Of a DNA stretch of 20,275 nt, positions 7,113 through 14,376 are shown one piece after another. Both the position numbers and the translations under genes were made by a program. A model generated the notes under the pieces. That model saw only the letters and a program-made list of their open reading frames with translations. It had not been told where the DNA came from and did no database searches. Within the stretch, counting starts at the first letter, position 1. Every line of letters begins with the position of its first letter. The stretch is taken from assembly GCF_000159955.1 (NCBI RefSeq), contig NZ_GG695983.1, positions 107,995 through 128,269 on the forward strand, written 5' to 3'. Origin of the DNA: Paenibacillus sp. oral taxon 786 str. D14 (GTDB lineage: Bacteria > Bacillota > Bacilli > Paenibacillales > Paenibacillaceae).

Positions 7113-7164
7113 GCGTTTGTTTACCCGCTTGAGCGACGTGGGAAACTTGTGGAGGTGCATTGGA

Positions 7165-8505
7165 TTGTTGGAACTTTTAGTTGTCTTCATCTTGATTTTG
7201 ATTAATGCCTTTTTTGCTGCATCGGAAATCGCCTTGATCTCCCTGAATGATAATAAAATTAAAGCGATGGCAGGGCAAGGCCATCGGAAAGCAAAGGTCA
7301 TCGTGGGTTTGCTTGGCGAGCCTAGCAAATTCCTGGCGACAATTCAAATTGGCATCACCCTTGCGGGCTTTTTTGCCAGTGCTTTCGCTGGGGAGAGCTT
7401 TGCCGACGACCTGGCGGCTTATTTAATCCGTATGGGGCTGCCGATCCCCGAAAACGTGCTGAGCACACTATCGCTGATCGTGATCACCTTGCTGCTCTCC
7501 TACTTCCAGTTGGTGCTGGGCGAGTTAGTGCCGAAGCGGGTCGCGATGAACAAGGCTGAAGCGATGGCGATGTTTGCGTCGACGACGTTGTCAGTGTTAT
7601 CCAAGGTAACCTCGCCGTTCGTGAAACTGCTGACCACGTCCACGAACTTGCTGGTGCGGTTGTTTGGCATTGATCCGAACGCCAAGGAGGAGGAAGTCTC
7701 CGAGGAGGAGATCCGTATGATGCTGGATACCGGTGAGGAAATGGGGACGATCCAGCCCAGCGAGCGTCTGATGATCAACAACATTTTTGACTTCGACAAC
7801 TTGACGGTGTCTGATATTATGACACACCGGATCGACGTCGTGGCGATCCCGGTTGATGCCGACCAACAAACCGTGGCTGAAATCGCCGACAAGGAGCAAT
7901 ATACCCGCTTCCCAGTGTATGAGGATACGGTTGACAATCTGATCGGGATATTGCACAGCAAGGATTTGATCCGCTTTTTGCGCACGGAGGATAAGGAGAA
8001 TTGGGATTTGCGGAAGCTGGTGACGCCGCCTTATTTTATTCCGATCTCCAAAAAAACAAATGAGCTGTTCGAGGAGATGCAGCAAAACCGCATTCATATG
8101 GCGATTGTCGTTGATGAATACGGGGGAACCGCCGGCATCGTAACGATGGAGGATTTGCTGGAGGAAATCGTCGGCAACATCTATGACGAACACGACGAGG
8201 AGGAACGGGAATACGAGCAGGTTGGCGAAGGCAGTTATCTGTTCAGCGGTACGATGTCCCTTGACGACGCCCAGAAAATCTTGGATATTAAGCTTCCGAT
8301 CGACCACTATGATACGCTAAGCGGGTTTATGATCGGACAGTTGAAGCGGATACCAACGGTGAATGAACGACCGGAATTCGAATACGGGGGTTATGTTTTC
8401 GCTGTTCGGGAAGTGGGTCAGCATCGCATTCGCAAGCTTTTAGCCACCCGACGGACTAACCCGGAGCAAGCATATGCAGTTCATCCGGTTTCCGCAGATT
8501 CTTAA
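7165..8505 (+). CDS. CNNM/CorC-type hemolysin-family transporter (probable Mg2+/divalent cation efflux)
   Basis: Membrane protein of the hemolysin C/CorC (CNNM) family, whose members include Mg2+ exporters such as MpfA. The 446-aa protein has an N-terminal DUF21/CNNM membrane domain (about 1-185; LLVVFILILINAFFAASEIA first helix, then three more segments, including the LGELVPKRVA loop). A CBS pair follows (about 200-325; MTHRIDVVAIP...YTRFPVYEDTVDNLIGILHSKDLI and IVVDEYGGTAGIVTMEDLLEEIVGNIYDEHDEEE), then a C-terminal CorC_HlyC domain (LDDAQKILDIKLP...YGGYVFAVREVGQHRI). I choose TTG 7165 because GGAGGT (7151-7156) lies eight bases upstream and no in-frame ATG precedes the first helix; a longer frame from 7090 would start inside the leader terminator. 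Transport direction and substrate are inferred from family. Confidence 0.9.
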   Translation: MLELLVVFILILINAFFAASEIALISLNDNKIKAMAGQGHRKAKVIVGLLGEPSKFLATIQIGITLAGFFASAFAGESFADDLAAYLIRMGLPIPENVLSTLSLIVITLLLSYFQLVLGELVPKRVAMNKAEAMAMFASTTLSVLSKVTSPFVKLLTTSTNLLVRLFGIDPNAKEEEVSEEEIRMMLDTGEEMGTIQPSERLMINNIFDFDNLTVSDIMTHRIDVVAIPVDADQQTVAEIADKEQYTRFPVYEDTVDNLIGILHSKDLIRFLRTEDKENWDLRKLVTPPYFIPISKKTNELFEEMQQNRIHMAIVVDEYGGTAGIVTMEDLLEEIVGNIYDEHDEEEREYEQVGEGSYLFSGTMSLDDAQKILDIKLPIDHYDTLSGFMIGQLKRIPTVNERPEFEYGGYVFAVREVGQHRIRKLLATRRTNPEQAYAVHPVSADS

Positions 8506-8516
8506 GATGGATCAAG

Positions 8517-8570
8517 GCCCCCGGATTTTGGTGAACCTCGAAGCGTGAGGCGCGAAAATCCGGGCAGGGC
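8517..8570 (+). other. Long stem-loop downstream of the transporter, no U-tract
   Basis: CCCGGATTTT (8520-8529) and AAAATCCGGG (8555-8564) form a perfect 10-bp stem. An inner CCTC/GAGG pair and an outer GCC/GGC pair extend it. No T-run follows on either strand, so it is not a standard intrinsic terminator. It may act as a transcript-end stabiliser, an RNA processing site or a repeat. Confidence 0.55.
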
Positions 8571-8624
8571 TTGGCATCGGACCGCGTATGGTAAGAGAAA
8601 TCCGAGAGGGTATGAACAGGATAA

Positions 8625-8641
8625 GTGAATTCACCACGTGA
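8625..8641. promoter_or_regulatory. Operator-like palindromes overlapping the aroC promoter
   Basis: GTGAATTCAC (8625-8634) is a perfect 10-bp palindrome. It is followed by CACGTG (8635-8640), giving alternating GTGA/TCAC/GTGA half-sites that run into the -35 hexamer at 8638. A dimeric repressor site is plausible, but I know of no matching regulator. Confidence 0.3.
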
Positions 8642-8667
8642 CAGAATGCATCAAACAATATTATAAT
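8638..8667 (+). promoter_or_regulatory. Promoter of the aroC-aroB-aroH operon
   Basis: GTGACA (8638-8643), 18-base spacer and a perfect TATAAT (8662-8667). Transcription should start near 8674, leaving a short leader of about 60 nt with no terminator or T-box features. Confidence 0.7.
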
Positions 8668-8732
8668 GAGCAAAGATATCATCGGATTTTAGTTCTTTAC
8701 AGTTTAACAGTTTAAAGGGGGAACGCAGCATC

Positions 8733-9902
8733 ATGAGTTTGCGATACTTAACAGCCGGGGAGACGCATGGACCCCAGTTGACTGCGATTATTGAAGGCTT
8801 GCCCAGCCATTTGCAGCTGGATTTTGAAGCGTTGAATTTTGAGTTGGCCCGTCGTCAGAAAGGGTATGGCCGCGGCCGTCGGATGCAGATCGAGAAAGAT
8901 ACCGCGAAGATCGTCGGGGGAGTCCGGCACGGGTATACAACAGGAGCGCCGGTGGCACTGGTTGTGGAGAACAACGACTGGAAGCATTGGCAGAAAATCA
9001 TGAACATCGAGCCGATCGAAGGCACGGACGAGGAGAAACGCAGAGTACATCGTCCCCGTCCAGGGCATGCCGATTTAAACGGAGGCTTGAAATATAACCA
9101 TAAAGACCTGCGGAACGTGCTGGAGCGTTCGAGCGCACGCGAAACCGCTGTTCGCGTGGCGGTTGGTGCGGTGGCCAAGCAGCTCCTGGGGCGCTTTGGC
9201 ATCCGGATCGCCGGGCATGTCATTCGCATCGGCGAAATTGAAGCACCGCCGCATAACCTGCCGCTGGACGAGTTGGCTCGAGTCACCGAAGCTTCTTCGG
9301 TGCGGGTTGCCGACCTTGAGACGGAGAAGAAGATGGAAGCCTACATCGATAAAATCAAGGAGGAAGGCGACTCCATCGGCGGCATCGTCGAATGTATCGT
9401 TGAAGGCGTTCCGGTCGGACTGGGAAGCCATGTGCAGTATGACCGCAAGCTGGACGGCCGTATCGCGCAAGCGGTAATGTCGATTAACGCGTTTAAGGGC
9501 GTGGAAATCGGCATCGGTTTTGAAGCCGGGAAGCTGCCAGGCTCCAAGGTTCATGACGAAATTTTGTACAGCGAGGAGCGCGGCTATTACCGGGCGACCA
9601 ACCGGCTCGGCGGCTTCGAGGGCGGGATGACCAACGGCATGCCAATCGTCGTTCGCGGCGTAATGAAGCCGATCCCGACGTTATACAAACCGCTGCAAAG
9701 CGTCGACATCGACACCCGCGAGGCGTTTGCCGCTCAGGTGGAGCGCTCTGATGCTTGTGCAGTGCCAGCCGCGAGCGTTGTGCTCGAGAACGTGGTCGCT
9801 TGGGAAGTGGCCAAAGCGTTCCTGGAGAAATTCGGCGGCGATTCGATCGGGGAGATCGAGCGTAATTATAAGGGATATTTGGCTCAACTGGAGGAATATT
9901 GA
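8733..9902 (+). CDS. aroC: Chorismate synthase
   Basis: Converts 5-enolpyruvylshikimate 3-phosphate to chorismate using reduced FMN, the last step of the shikimate pathway (called aroF in B. subtilis). The 389-aa protein is full length and has the family signatures: GETHGPQL near the N-terminus with THG at 11-13, [12 protein letters not shown] (41-52), a [11 protein letters not shown] segment, and the [16 protein letters not shown] stretch. AAGGGGG (8715-8721) stands 11 bases before ATG. It heads the aro operon behind its own promoter, and its stop shares a base with the aroB start. Its product feeds TrpE and AroH downstream and MqnA upstream. Confidence 0.97.
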   Translation: MSLRYLTAGETHGPQLTAIIEGLPSHLQLDFEALNFELARRQKGYGRGRRMQIEKDTAKIVGGVRHGYTTGAPVALVVENNDWKHWQKIMNIEPIEGTDEEKRRVHRPRPGHADLNGGLKYNHKDLRNVLERSSARETAVRVAVGAVAKQLLGRFGIRIAGHVIRIGEIEAPPHNLPLDELARVTEASSVRVADLETEKKMEAYIDKIKEEGDSIGGIVECIVEGVPVGLGSHVQYDRKLDGRIAQAVMSINAFKGVEIGIGFEAGKLPGSKVHDEILYSEERGYYRATNRLGGFEGGMTNGMPIVVRGVMKPIPTLYKPLQSVDIDTREAFAAQVERSDACAVPAASVVLENVVAWEVAKAFLEKFGGDSIGEIERNYKGYLAQLEEY

Positions 9903-11005
9903 TGCGAACGCTGCAGGTCGATTTGGGCGAACGTTCTTATCCGATTTATATCGGCGGCGGCTTGCTGGGAAAGGCCGGGGATTTCTTCGAGCAGCATAAG
10001 CTGTCGGCGAAGAGCCCTGTCTTAATCGTTACCGATGACCATGTCGCGCCGAAGTATCTGCCGGTTGTCGAAGCCTCGCTGCAGGCCAAAGGCTATCGTA
10101 CGGTCAGCAAAGTCGTGAAGGCCGGTGAAAAATCCAAATCGCTGGAGGTTTATGAGGATGTCATGACTACGGCGATTGAAGGCGGTTTGGACCGCCGTTC
10201 TGTGGTCGTTGCGCTGGGCGGCGGCGTCGTCGGCGATTTGGCTGGCTTCGTGGCGGCAACGTATATGCGAGGCGTAGCGTTTGTGCAAATGCCTACCACG
10301 ATCCTGGCTCACGACAGCAGTGTCGGAGGCAAGGTGGCCGTCAACCATCGGCTGGCCAAAAATATGATCGGCGCTTTTCATCAGCCGGAAATGGTGCTGT
10401 ATGACGTGGACAGCCTGCAAACCCTGCCGCCGCGCGACGTCCGGGCGGGCTTGTCGGAAATGGTCAAGCATGGCCTGATCTGGGATGCGGCATTTGCGGA
10501 CTGGTGCCGCGAGCACACGGCGGATTTGCTGGTGCTGGATCCGGAAGCGCTGGGATACGGATTAACCCAGGGGTGCTCCGTGAAAGCCCAGGTTGTCTCT
10601 GTGGATGAGAAGGAGAATGGGCTTCGTGCGATTCTCAACCTGGGGCATACGCTGGGTCATGCCATCGAGGCGATCGGCGGGTATGGTGAATTTTTGCACG
10701 GGGAAGCGATCTCGATTGGGATGGCCGCAGCGGCGAAGCTGGCAGTGAACCGGGGCCGGGATCCGCATATATACGAGTACACGGTGTCCCTGCTGAGCGG
10801 CTTCGGTTTGCCAACGGCCATGCCGGCACATTTGAACGAGCAGGATTTGATTGGTGCGATGATGCACGACAAGAAGTTTAAGGAACAGACGATGGTGTTT
10901 ATTTTGCCTGTAGAGATCGGCAAGGTGGAAATTGTCTCAGACGTGACATTGGACGAAGTCCGCCAGGTGATTGCTGAACTCAAAGAGGAGGGACAACATG
11001 TATAA
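9902..11005 (+). CDS. aroB: 3-Dehydroquinate synthase
   Basis: Second enzyme of the shikimate pathway; uses NAD+ and a divalent metal to cyclise DAHP to 3-dehydroquinate. The 367-aa protein shows IYIGGGLL near the N-terminus, the NAD-binding ALGGGVVGDLAGFVAATYMRG, MPTTILAHDSSVGGKVAVNH, the LSEMVKHGLIWD segment and the metal-binding NLGHTLGHAIE and HGEAISIGM histidines. I take ATG 9902, which overlaps the aroC TGA by one base (TGATG) and has GGAGG (9890-9894) seven bases upstream; a TTG one codon earlier is less likely. It overlaps aroH by 8 bp. Confidence 0.97.
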   Translation: MRTLQVDLGERSYPIYIGGGLLGKAGDFFEQHKLSAKSPVLIVTDDHVAPKYLPVVEASLQAKGYRTVSKVVKAGEKSKSLEVYEDVMTTAIEGGLDRRSVVVALGGGVVGDLAGFVAATYMRGVAFVQMPTTILAHDSSVGGKVAVNHRLAKNMIGAFHQPEMVLYDVDSLQTLPPRDVRAGLSEMVKHGLIWDAAFADWCREHTADLLVLDPEALGYGLTQGCSVKAQVVSVDEKENGLRAILNLGHTLGHAIEAIGGYGEFLHGEAISIGMAAAAKLAVNRGRDPHIYEYTVSLLSGFGLPTAMPAHLNEQDLIGAMMHDKKFKEQTMVFILPVEIGKVEIVSDVTLDEVRQVIAELKEEGQHV

Positions 11006-11372
11006 CAGAGGTATTCGCGGAGCAACGACGGTATCCCGCAACGACGAACAGGAAATTCTGGACGCGACAGCTGAGTTGTTAAAAGAGATTGTCGCTCGCA
11101 ACGAAATCGAGCCTGAGGATATTTGCAGCGTTTGGATTACGGTTACGCCGGACTTGACGGCGACTTTTCCGGCTCGTGCCATTCGCGTATTAAACGGGTG
11201 GGATATGGTTCCTCTGATGTGCTCCACGGAAATCCCGGTTCAAGGCGCTTTGCCGAAGTGTATCCGGCTGCTGATTCAGGTGAACACCACCAAAGGGCAG
11301 CGGGATATGAAGCACGTGTATTTGAACGAAGCCCGCAGCCTCCGTCCGGACCTCAGCTCCACCAATTCCTGA
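10998..11372 (+). CDS. aroH: Monofunctional chorismate mutase, AroH type
   Basis: Rearranges chorismate to prephenate, the branch to Phe and Tyr. The 124-aa protein has the trimeric AroH fold signature (RGIRGATTV at 4-12). By direct count it retains the active-site residues of the B. subtilis enzyme at the same numbers: Arg7, Cys75, Glu78, Arg90 and Tyr108. The ending HVYLNEARSLRPDLS is also characteristic. AGGAGG (10986-10991) lies six bases before ATG 10998. It overlaps aroB by 8 bp and is the last gene before the trp leader. Prephenate then goes to TyrA at the far end of the cluster. Confidence 0.96.
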   Translation: MYNRGIRGATTVSRNDEQEILDATAELLKEIVARNEIEPEDICSVWITVTPDLTATFPARAIRVLNGWDMVPLMCSTEIPVQGALPKCIRLLIQVNTTKGQRDMKHVYLNEARSLRPDLSSTNS

Positions 11373-11403
11373 GGGCAGCAAGCGAGCGAAGCTATTTTTA
11401 GGA

Positions 11404-11436
11404 TTGGCAAATCAAGCTGCAGGTTTGGGTTGCCAA
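11404..11436. repeat. Inverted repeat spanning the trp -35
   Basis: TTGGCAA (11404-11410) and TTGCCAA (11430-11436) are perfect 7-bp inverted repeats, 26 bp apart start to start. The right arm contains the -35 hexamer. It could be an operator or chance. Confidence 0.3.
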
Positions 11437-11459
11437 ACGGGCCGCGGTTAGGGTATAGT
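11430..11459 (+). promoter_or_regulatory. trp operon promoter
   Basis: TTGCCA (11430-11435), 18-base spacer, TATAGT (11454-11459). Transcription is expected near 11466, right at the start of the triplet-rich leader. No convincing terminator follows aroH, so read-through from the aro operon probably also reaches this leader. Confidence 0.65.
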
Positions 11460-11464
11460 TAATT

Positions 11465-11588
11465 TAGATTTTAGATGAGTGCAAGTTAGTTGAGAGTAAG
11501 TTCTAAGTTAGAAGAGTTTAGAGTAAACACATTTTTTAGAGCTGAGTAGAGATCAGTTGAGATGAGCTGAGTTTAGCTGAGTGAATAG
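11465..11588 (+). promoter_or_regulatory. TRAP (MtrB) binding region of the trp leader RNA
   Basis: The leader is built of (G/U)AG triplets, the RNA signature bound by tryptophan-loaded TRAP. From 11539 to 11581 nine triplets repeat exactly every five bases with two-base spacers: GAG, GAG, GAG, CAG, GAG, GAG, GAG, TAG, GAG, followed by TAG at 11586. Upstream, a looser set (TAG 11465, TAG 11472, GAG 11477, TAG 11487, GAG 11492, TAG 11509, GAG 11514, TAG 11519) makes a second cluster. B. subtilis trp has 11 triplets. With Trp, TRAP would wrap this RNA and free the terminator downstream. The regulator gene is expected just before hepS, outside the window. Confidence 0.85.
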
Positions 11589-11688
11589 CCTGTTCCTTGT
11601 GCGTACTTCGTCGTTTTCTTGATTGTGGGAGAATGACGGCAAGACGCGTCTTTAGGAGCTGCGCTTTCCCATAAACCGCAAATCCTAC

Positions 11689-11719
11689 AACCTCTACTTC
11701 GGTAGAGGTTTTTTTATTT
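11689..11719 (+). terminator. trp attenuator (leader terminator)
   Basis: AACCTCTAC (11689-11697), a TTCG tetraloop and GTAGAGGTT (11702-11710) form a perfect 9-bp hairpin, followed by TTTTTATTT. It lies 36 nt before trpE. GAGTAGAG inside the TRAP site (11544-11551) can pair over eight positions, one G-U, with CTCTACTT (11692-11699). This gives a candidate antiterminator that TRAP binding would disrupt. Confidence 0.92.
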
Positions 11720-11754
11720 GGCTCTGAAACCAATTCGAAAAGGAAGTGAGAGAC

Positions 11755-13317
11755 ATGGCAACCCCGAATGTAGAACAGGTCATTGCTTTAGCAAACGAAT
11801 ATAATCTGATCCCGATTGCCCGAACGTTGCTCGCCGACATGGAAACCCCAATCCGGATCTTCCGTCGTATTGCTCAGCGGGAGCAGGCATTTTTGCTGGA
11901 GAGCGTGGAAGGTGGCAGTCAGTGGGCGCGGTATTCTTTCATCGGCACCGCCCCGTTCTTGACGATTTCCGCGAAGAAGGGCGAGATCACGATTCAACGG
12001 GAAGGCGGTACAGAGCATTTGCGCTCGTCCCGTCCCGTCGATGAGTTGAAGGCGATCCTGCGGGGCTATCGCAGTCCGAAGCTTCCGGAAATGCCGCCGT
12101 TTACGGGTGGAGCGATTGGTTTCTTTGGATATGATCTGCTGCAGTACTATGAGAAGCTGCCGGCGCATCAGGTCGATGACCTGAACCTGAATGATATGCA
12201 GTTTATGTTCTGCGATCAAGTGATCGTGTTCGACCACGTGAAGCAGCGGATCCTGCTGGTGGCCAACGTACACGTGAAGCCAGACGATCGCGACGAAGAT
12301 ATTCGCCGGGCTTATGCGGAAGCGGAGCTGAAGCTGGATTTGGCGGCCGATCTGCTGCAGCAGGAGGGGCCGGGCGAAAGCTTTAACCGCCGGCCGATGC
12401 CGGTCGTGACGGATCTTGGGGACGTCAAATCCAACCTGACGAAGGAGCAGTTCATCGCGAACGTTGAAAAAGCGAAGGAATATATCCGCGCAGGCGATAT
12501 TTTTCAAGTGGTGCTGTCACAGCGGTTCCATATCGAAACAGAAGTTGATCCGCTTCACGTCTACCGCGTCCTGCGGACGTTAAATCCGTCGCCGTACATG
12601 TATTACCTCAAGCTGGACGAGGAGATTATCGTTGGGACGTCGCCGGAGGCTTTGGTCAAGGTAGAGAACGGCCGAGTGGAAACGCGTCCGATCGCCGGCA
12701 CGAGACCGCGGGGGGCGACGGAAGAAGCCGATTTAGCGTTGGAAGCGGAGCTGCTGCAGGATGAAAAAGAACGGGCGGAACATCTGATGCTGGTCGACCT
12801 TGGACGCAACGATTTAGGCCGGGTATCCGAGTTCGGCAGCGTAACCTGCGACTCGTATATGGAGATCGAACGGTATTCCCACGTTATGCACATGGTATCC
12901 AAGGTGTCTGGCAAGCTGCGGGAGGATAAGGACTTCTTCGATGCATTCCTGTCTTGTTTGCCAGCCGGGACCGTCTCCGGGGCGCCAAAGCTGCGGGCGA
13001 TGGAGATTATTGCGGAGCTGGAGCGCGAGGCACGCGGCACTTATGCCGGGGCCATTGGGTACCTTGGATTCTCAGGGAACATGGATTCTTGTATTACGAT
13101 CCGCACGATCGTGTTCAAGCAAGGGAAAGCATACGTGCAGGCCGGCGGAGGCATCGTATGGGATTCCATACCGGAGAACGAATATCAGGAGTCGGTGAAC
13201 AAGGCGAAGGCTTTGCTGACGGCGATCCGTACAGCGGAGCAGATGTTTCCGCCAGCCACCCGAAATGACGGTGTGATTAATCAGGATTACCTTTACGAAT
13301 ATACCCCGGGGAACTAA
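11755..13317 (+). CDS. trpE: Anthranilate synthase component I
   Basis: Large subunit of anthranilate synthase, converting chorismate and ammonia (from a glutaminase subunit) to anthranilate. The 520-aa protein has the N-terminal Trp feedback-site motif LLES (47-50) and the FTGGAIGFFGYD segment. The C-terminal chorismate-binding domain contains AGDIFQVVLSQRF, PIAGTRPRG, AEHLMLVDLGRNDLGRVS, LPAGTVSGAPK and ATG-free YAGAIGYLGFSGNMDSCITIRT-type residues split over 13045-13110. AGGAAG (11741-11746) eight bases upstream selects ATG 11755 over a GTG at 11746. It follows the TRAP-controlled leader. No trpG lies in the operon, so the glutaminase is probably PabA encoded elsewhere, as in B. subtilis. 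Confidence 0.97.
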   Translation: MATPNVEQVIALANEYNLIPIARTLLADMETPIRIFRRIAQREQAFLLESVEGGSQWARYSFIGTAPFLTISAKKGEITIQREGGTEHLRSSRPVDELKAILRGYRSPKLPEMPPFTGGAIGFFGYDLLQYYEKLPAHQVDDLNLNDMQFMFCDQVIVFDHVKQRILLVANVHVKPDDRDEDIRRAYAEAELKLDLAADLLQQEGPGESFNRRPMPVVTDLGDVKSNLTKEQFIANVEKAKEYIRAGDIFQVVLSQRFHIETEVDPLHVYRVLRTLNPSPYMYYLKLDEEIIVGTSPEALVKVENGRVETRPIAGTRPRGATEEADLALEAELLQDEKERAEHLMLVDLGRNDLGRVSEFGSVTCDSYMEIERYSHVMHMVSKVSGKLREDKDFFDAFLSCLPAGTVSGAPKLRAMEIIAELEREARGTYAGAIGYLGFSGNMDSCITIRTIVFKQGKAYVQAGGGIVWDSIPENEYQESVNKAKALLTAIRTAEQMFPPATRNDGVINQDYLYEYTPGN

Positions 13318-13335
13318 AGAGAGGAGCGAATCGAG

Positions 13336-14376
13336 ATGACAGGACAGCAAACCGTTCAGGCGGGCATTAGCCGCTTGATTGAAGGACGGCATTTGTCGCG
13401 GGAAGAAGCGCGTGGTGTGATGCAGGCGATCATGAACGGCGAATCAACGCCAGCTCAAATCGGCAGCCTGTTGACCGCGCTGCGAATCAAGGGAGAGACT
13501 GTCGAGGAGATCACCGGCTTCGCCGAGGCGATGCGCGGCGCCTCCAGCCGAATTTATACGGAAACGCAAAAGCTGCTGGATACGTGCGGAACAGGCGGAT
13601 CCGGCATCCACAAAATCAACGTGTCCACGACGGCGGCGATCGTGGCAGCCTCGGTGTCAGTGCGGGTGGCTAAACACGGCAATCGGTCGGCATCCGGTCG
13701 TTCGGGAAGTGCCGATGTTCTCGAAGCGCTGGGCGTGAATATTCAACTGGACGCCGGTCAAGCGAAACGCTGTCTGGATGATATCGGCATCTGCTTTATG
13801 TTTTCACAGCTGTATCATCCATCGATGAAGCACGCGGCAGCCCCTCGCAAAGAGTTGGGGATTCGGACGGTCTTCAATATGCTGGGGCCATTAACGAATC
13901 CGGCAGGAGCGGACCGCCAGGTGCTGGGCATTTATGACGGCAGCAAAACGTCAACCATAGCAGAAGTGCTGCGTGAGCTTGGTTCCAAACGGGCGCTGGT
14001 TGTCAGCAGCCAGGAAGGTCTGGATGAAATCAGTATTTCGTCGCCGACACGGGTATCCGAGTTGAAAAACGGGGAGATCACAACCTACGAACTGCTGCCG
14101 GAAGATCTGGGACTTCGCACGTACCCGCTGGAAGCGATGATCGGCGGCGATCCCGAGACGAATGCGGAGATCGTCCGGCGCGTGCTGCAAGGGGAGCGCG
14201 GCGCTCACCGTGACGTCGTACTGGCCAACGCAGGCGCTTGCGTATATGTGGCTGGTTTGGCGGACACGATCCGGGACGGAGTTACGATCGCTGCGGATGC
14301 GATCGATTCCGGGAAGGCCTATGCCAAGCTGCAACAGCTGATTCAGACAACGGGGGAATTAAGTTATGTATCTTGA
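13336..14376 (+). CDS. trpD: Anthranilate phosphoribosyltransferase
   Basis: Joins anthranilate to PRPP. The 346-aa protein has the N-terminal helical domain and the phosphoribosyl-binding domain: CGTGGSG (84-90), NVSTTAAIVAA, KHGNRSASGRSGSADVLEALG (113-133), NMLGPLTNPAGADRQVLG and the metal-binding DE in GLDEISISSPT. The usual Asp of GTGGD is Ser89 here. GAGGAG (13321-13326) lies nine bases before ATG. It overlaps trpC by 11 bp. No glutaminase domain is fused to it, unlike the enterobacterial enzyme. Confidence 0.97.
   Translation: MTGQQTVQAGISRLIEGRHLSREEARGVMQAIMNGESTPAQIGSLLTALRIKGETVEEITGFAEAMRGASSRIYTETQKLLDTCGTGGSGIHKINVSTTAAIVAASVSVRVAKHGNRSASGRSGSADVLEALGVNIQLDAGQAKRCLDDIGICFMFSQLYHPSMKHAAAPRKELGIRTVFNMLGPLTNPAGADRQVLGIYDGSKTSTIAEVLRELGSKRALVVSSQEGLDEISISSPTRVSELKNGEITTYELLPEDLGLRTYPLEAMIGGDPETNAEIVRRVLQGERGAHRDVVLANAGACVYVAGLADTIRDGVTIAADAIDSGKAYAKLQQLIQTTGELSYVS

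Noticed and set aside
7090..7164. Upstream GTG start giving the transporter 25 extra residues
   Set aside because: It would begin inside the leader terminator hairpin without a ribosome-binding site, and the extra residues do not resemble the family's N-terminus.
7597..8307. Long open frame on the minus strand opposite the CNNM transporter
   Set aside because: It is antisense to a well-conserved gene, has no family motif and is explained by codon bias of the plus-strand gene. The same applies to the other minus-strand frames in the window.
11373..11400. Terminator after aroH (AGC...GCT followed by ATTTTTA)
   Set aside because: The possible stem is only about three base pairs, so read-through into the trp leader is more likely.
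11633..11674. 13-codon ORF in the trp leader as an attenuation peptide
   Set aside because: It has no Trp codon and no properly spaced ribosome-binding site, and TRAP triplets explain the leader better.
11460..11720. T-box riboswitch upstream of trpE
   Set aside because: The conserved T-box sequence (AGGGTGG.ACCGCG type) and a specifier loop are absent.
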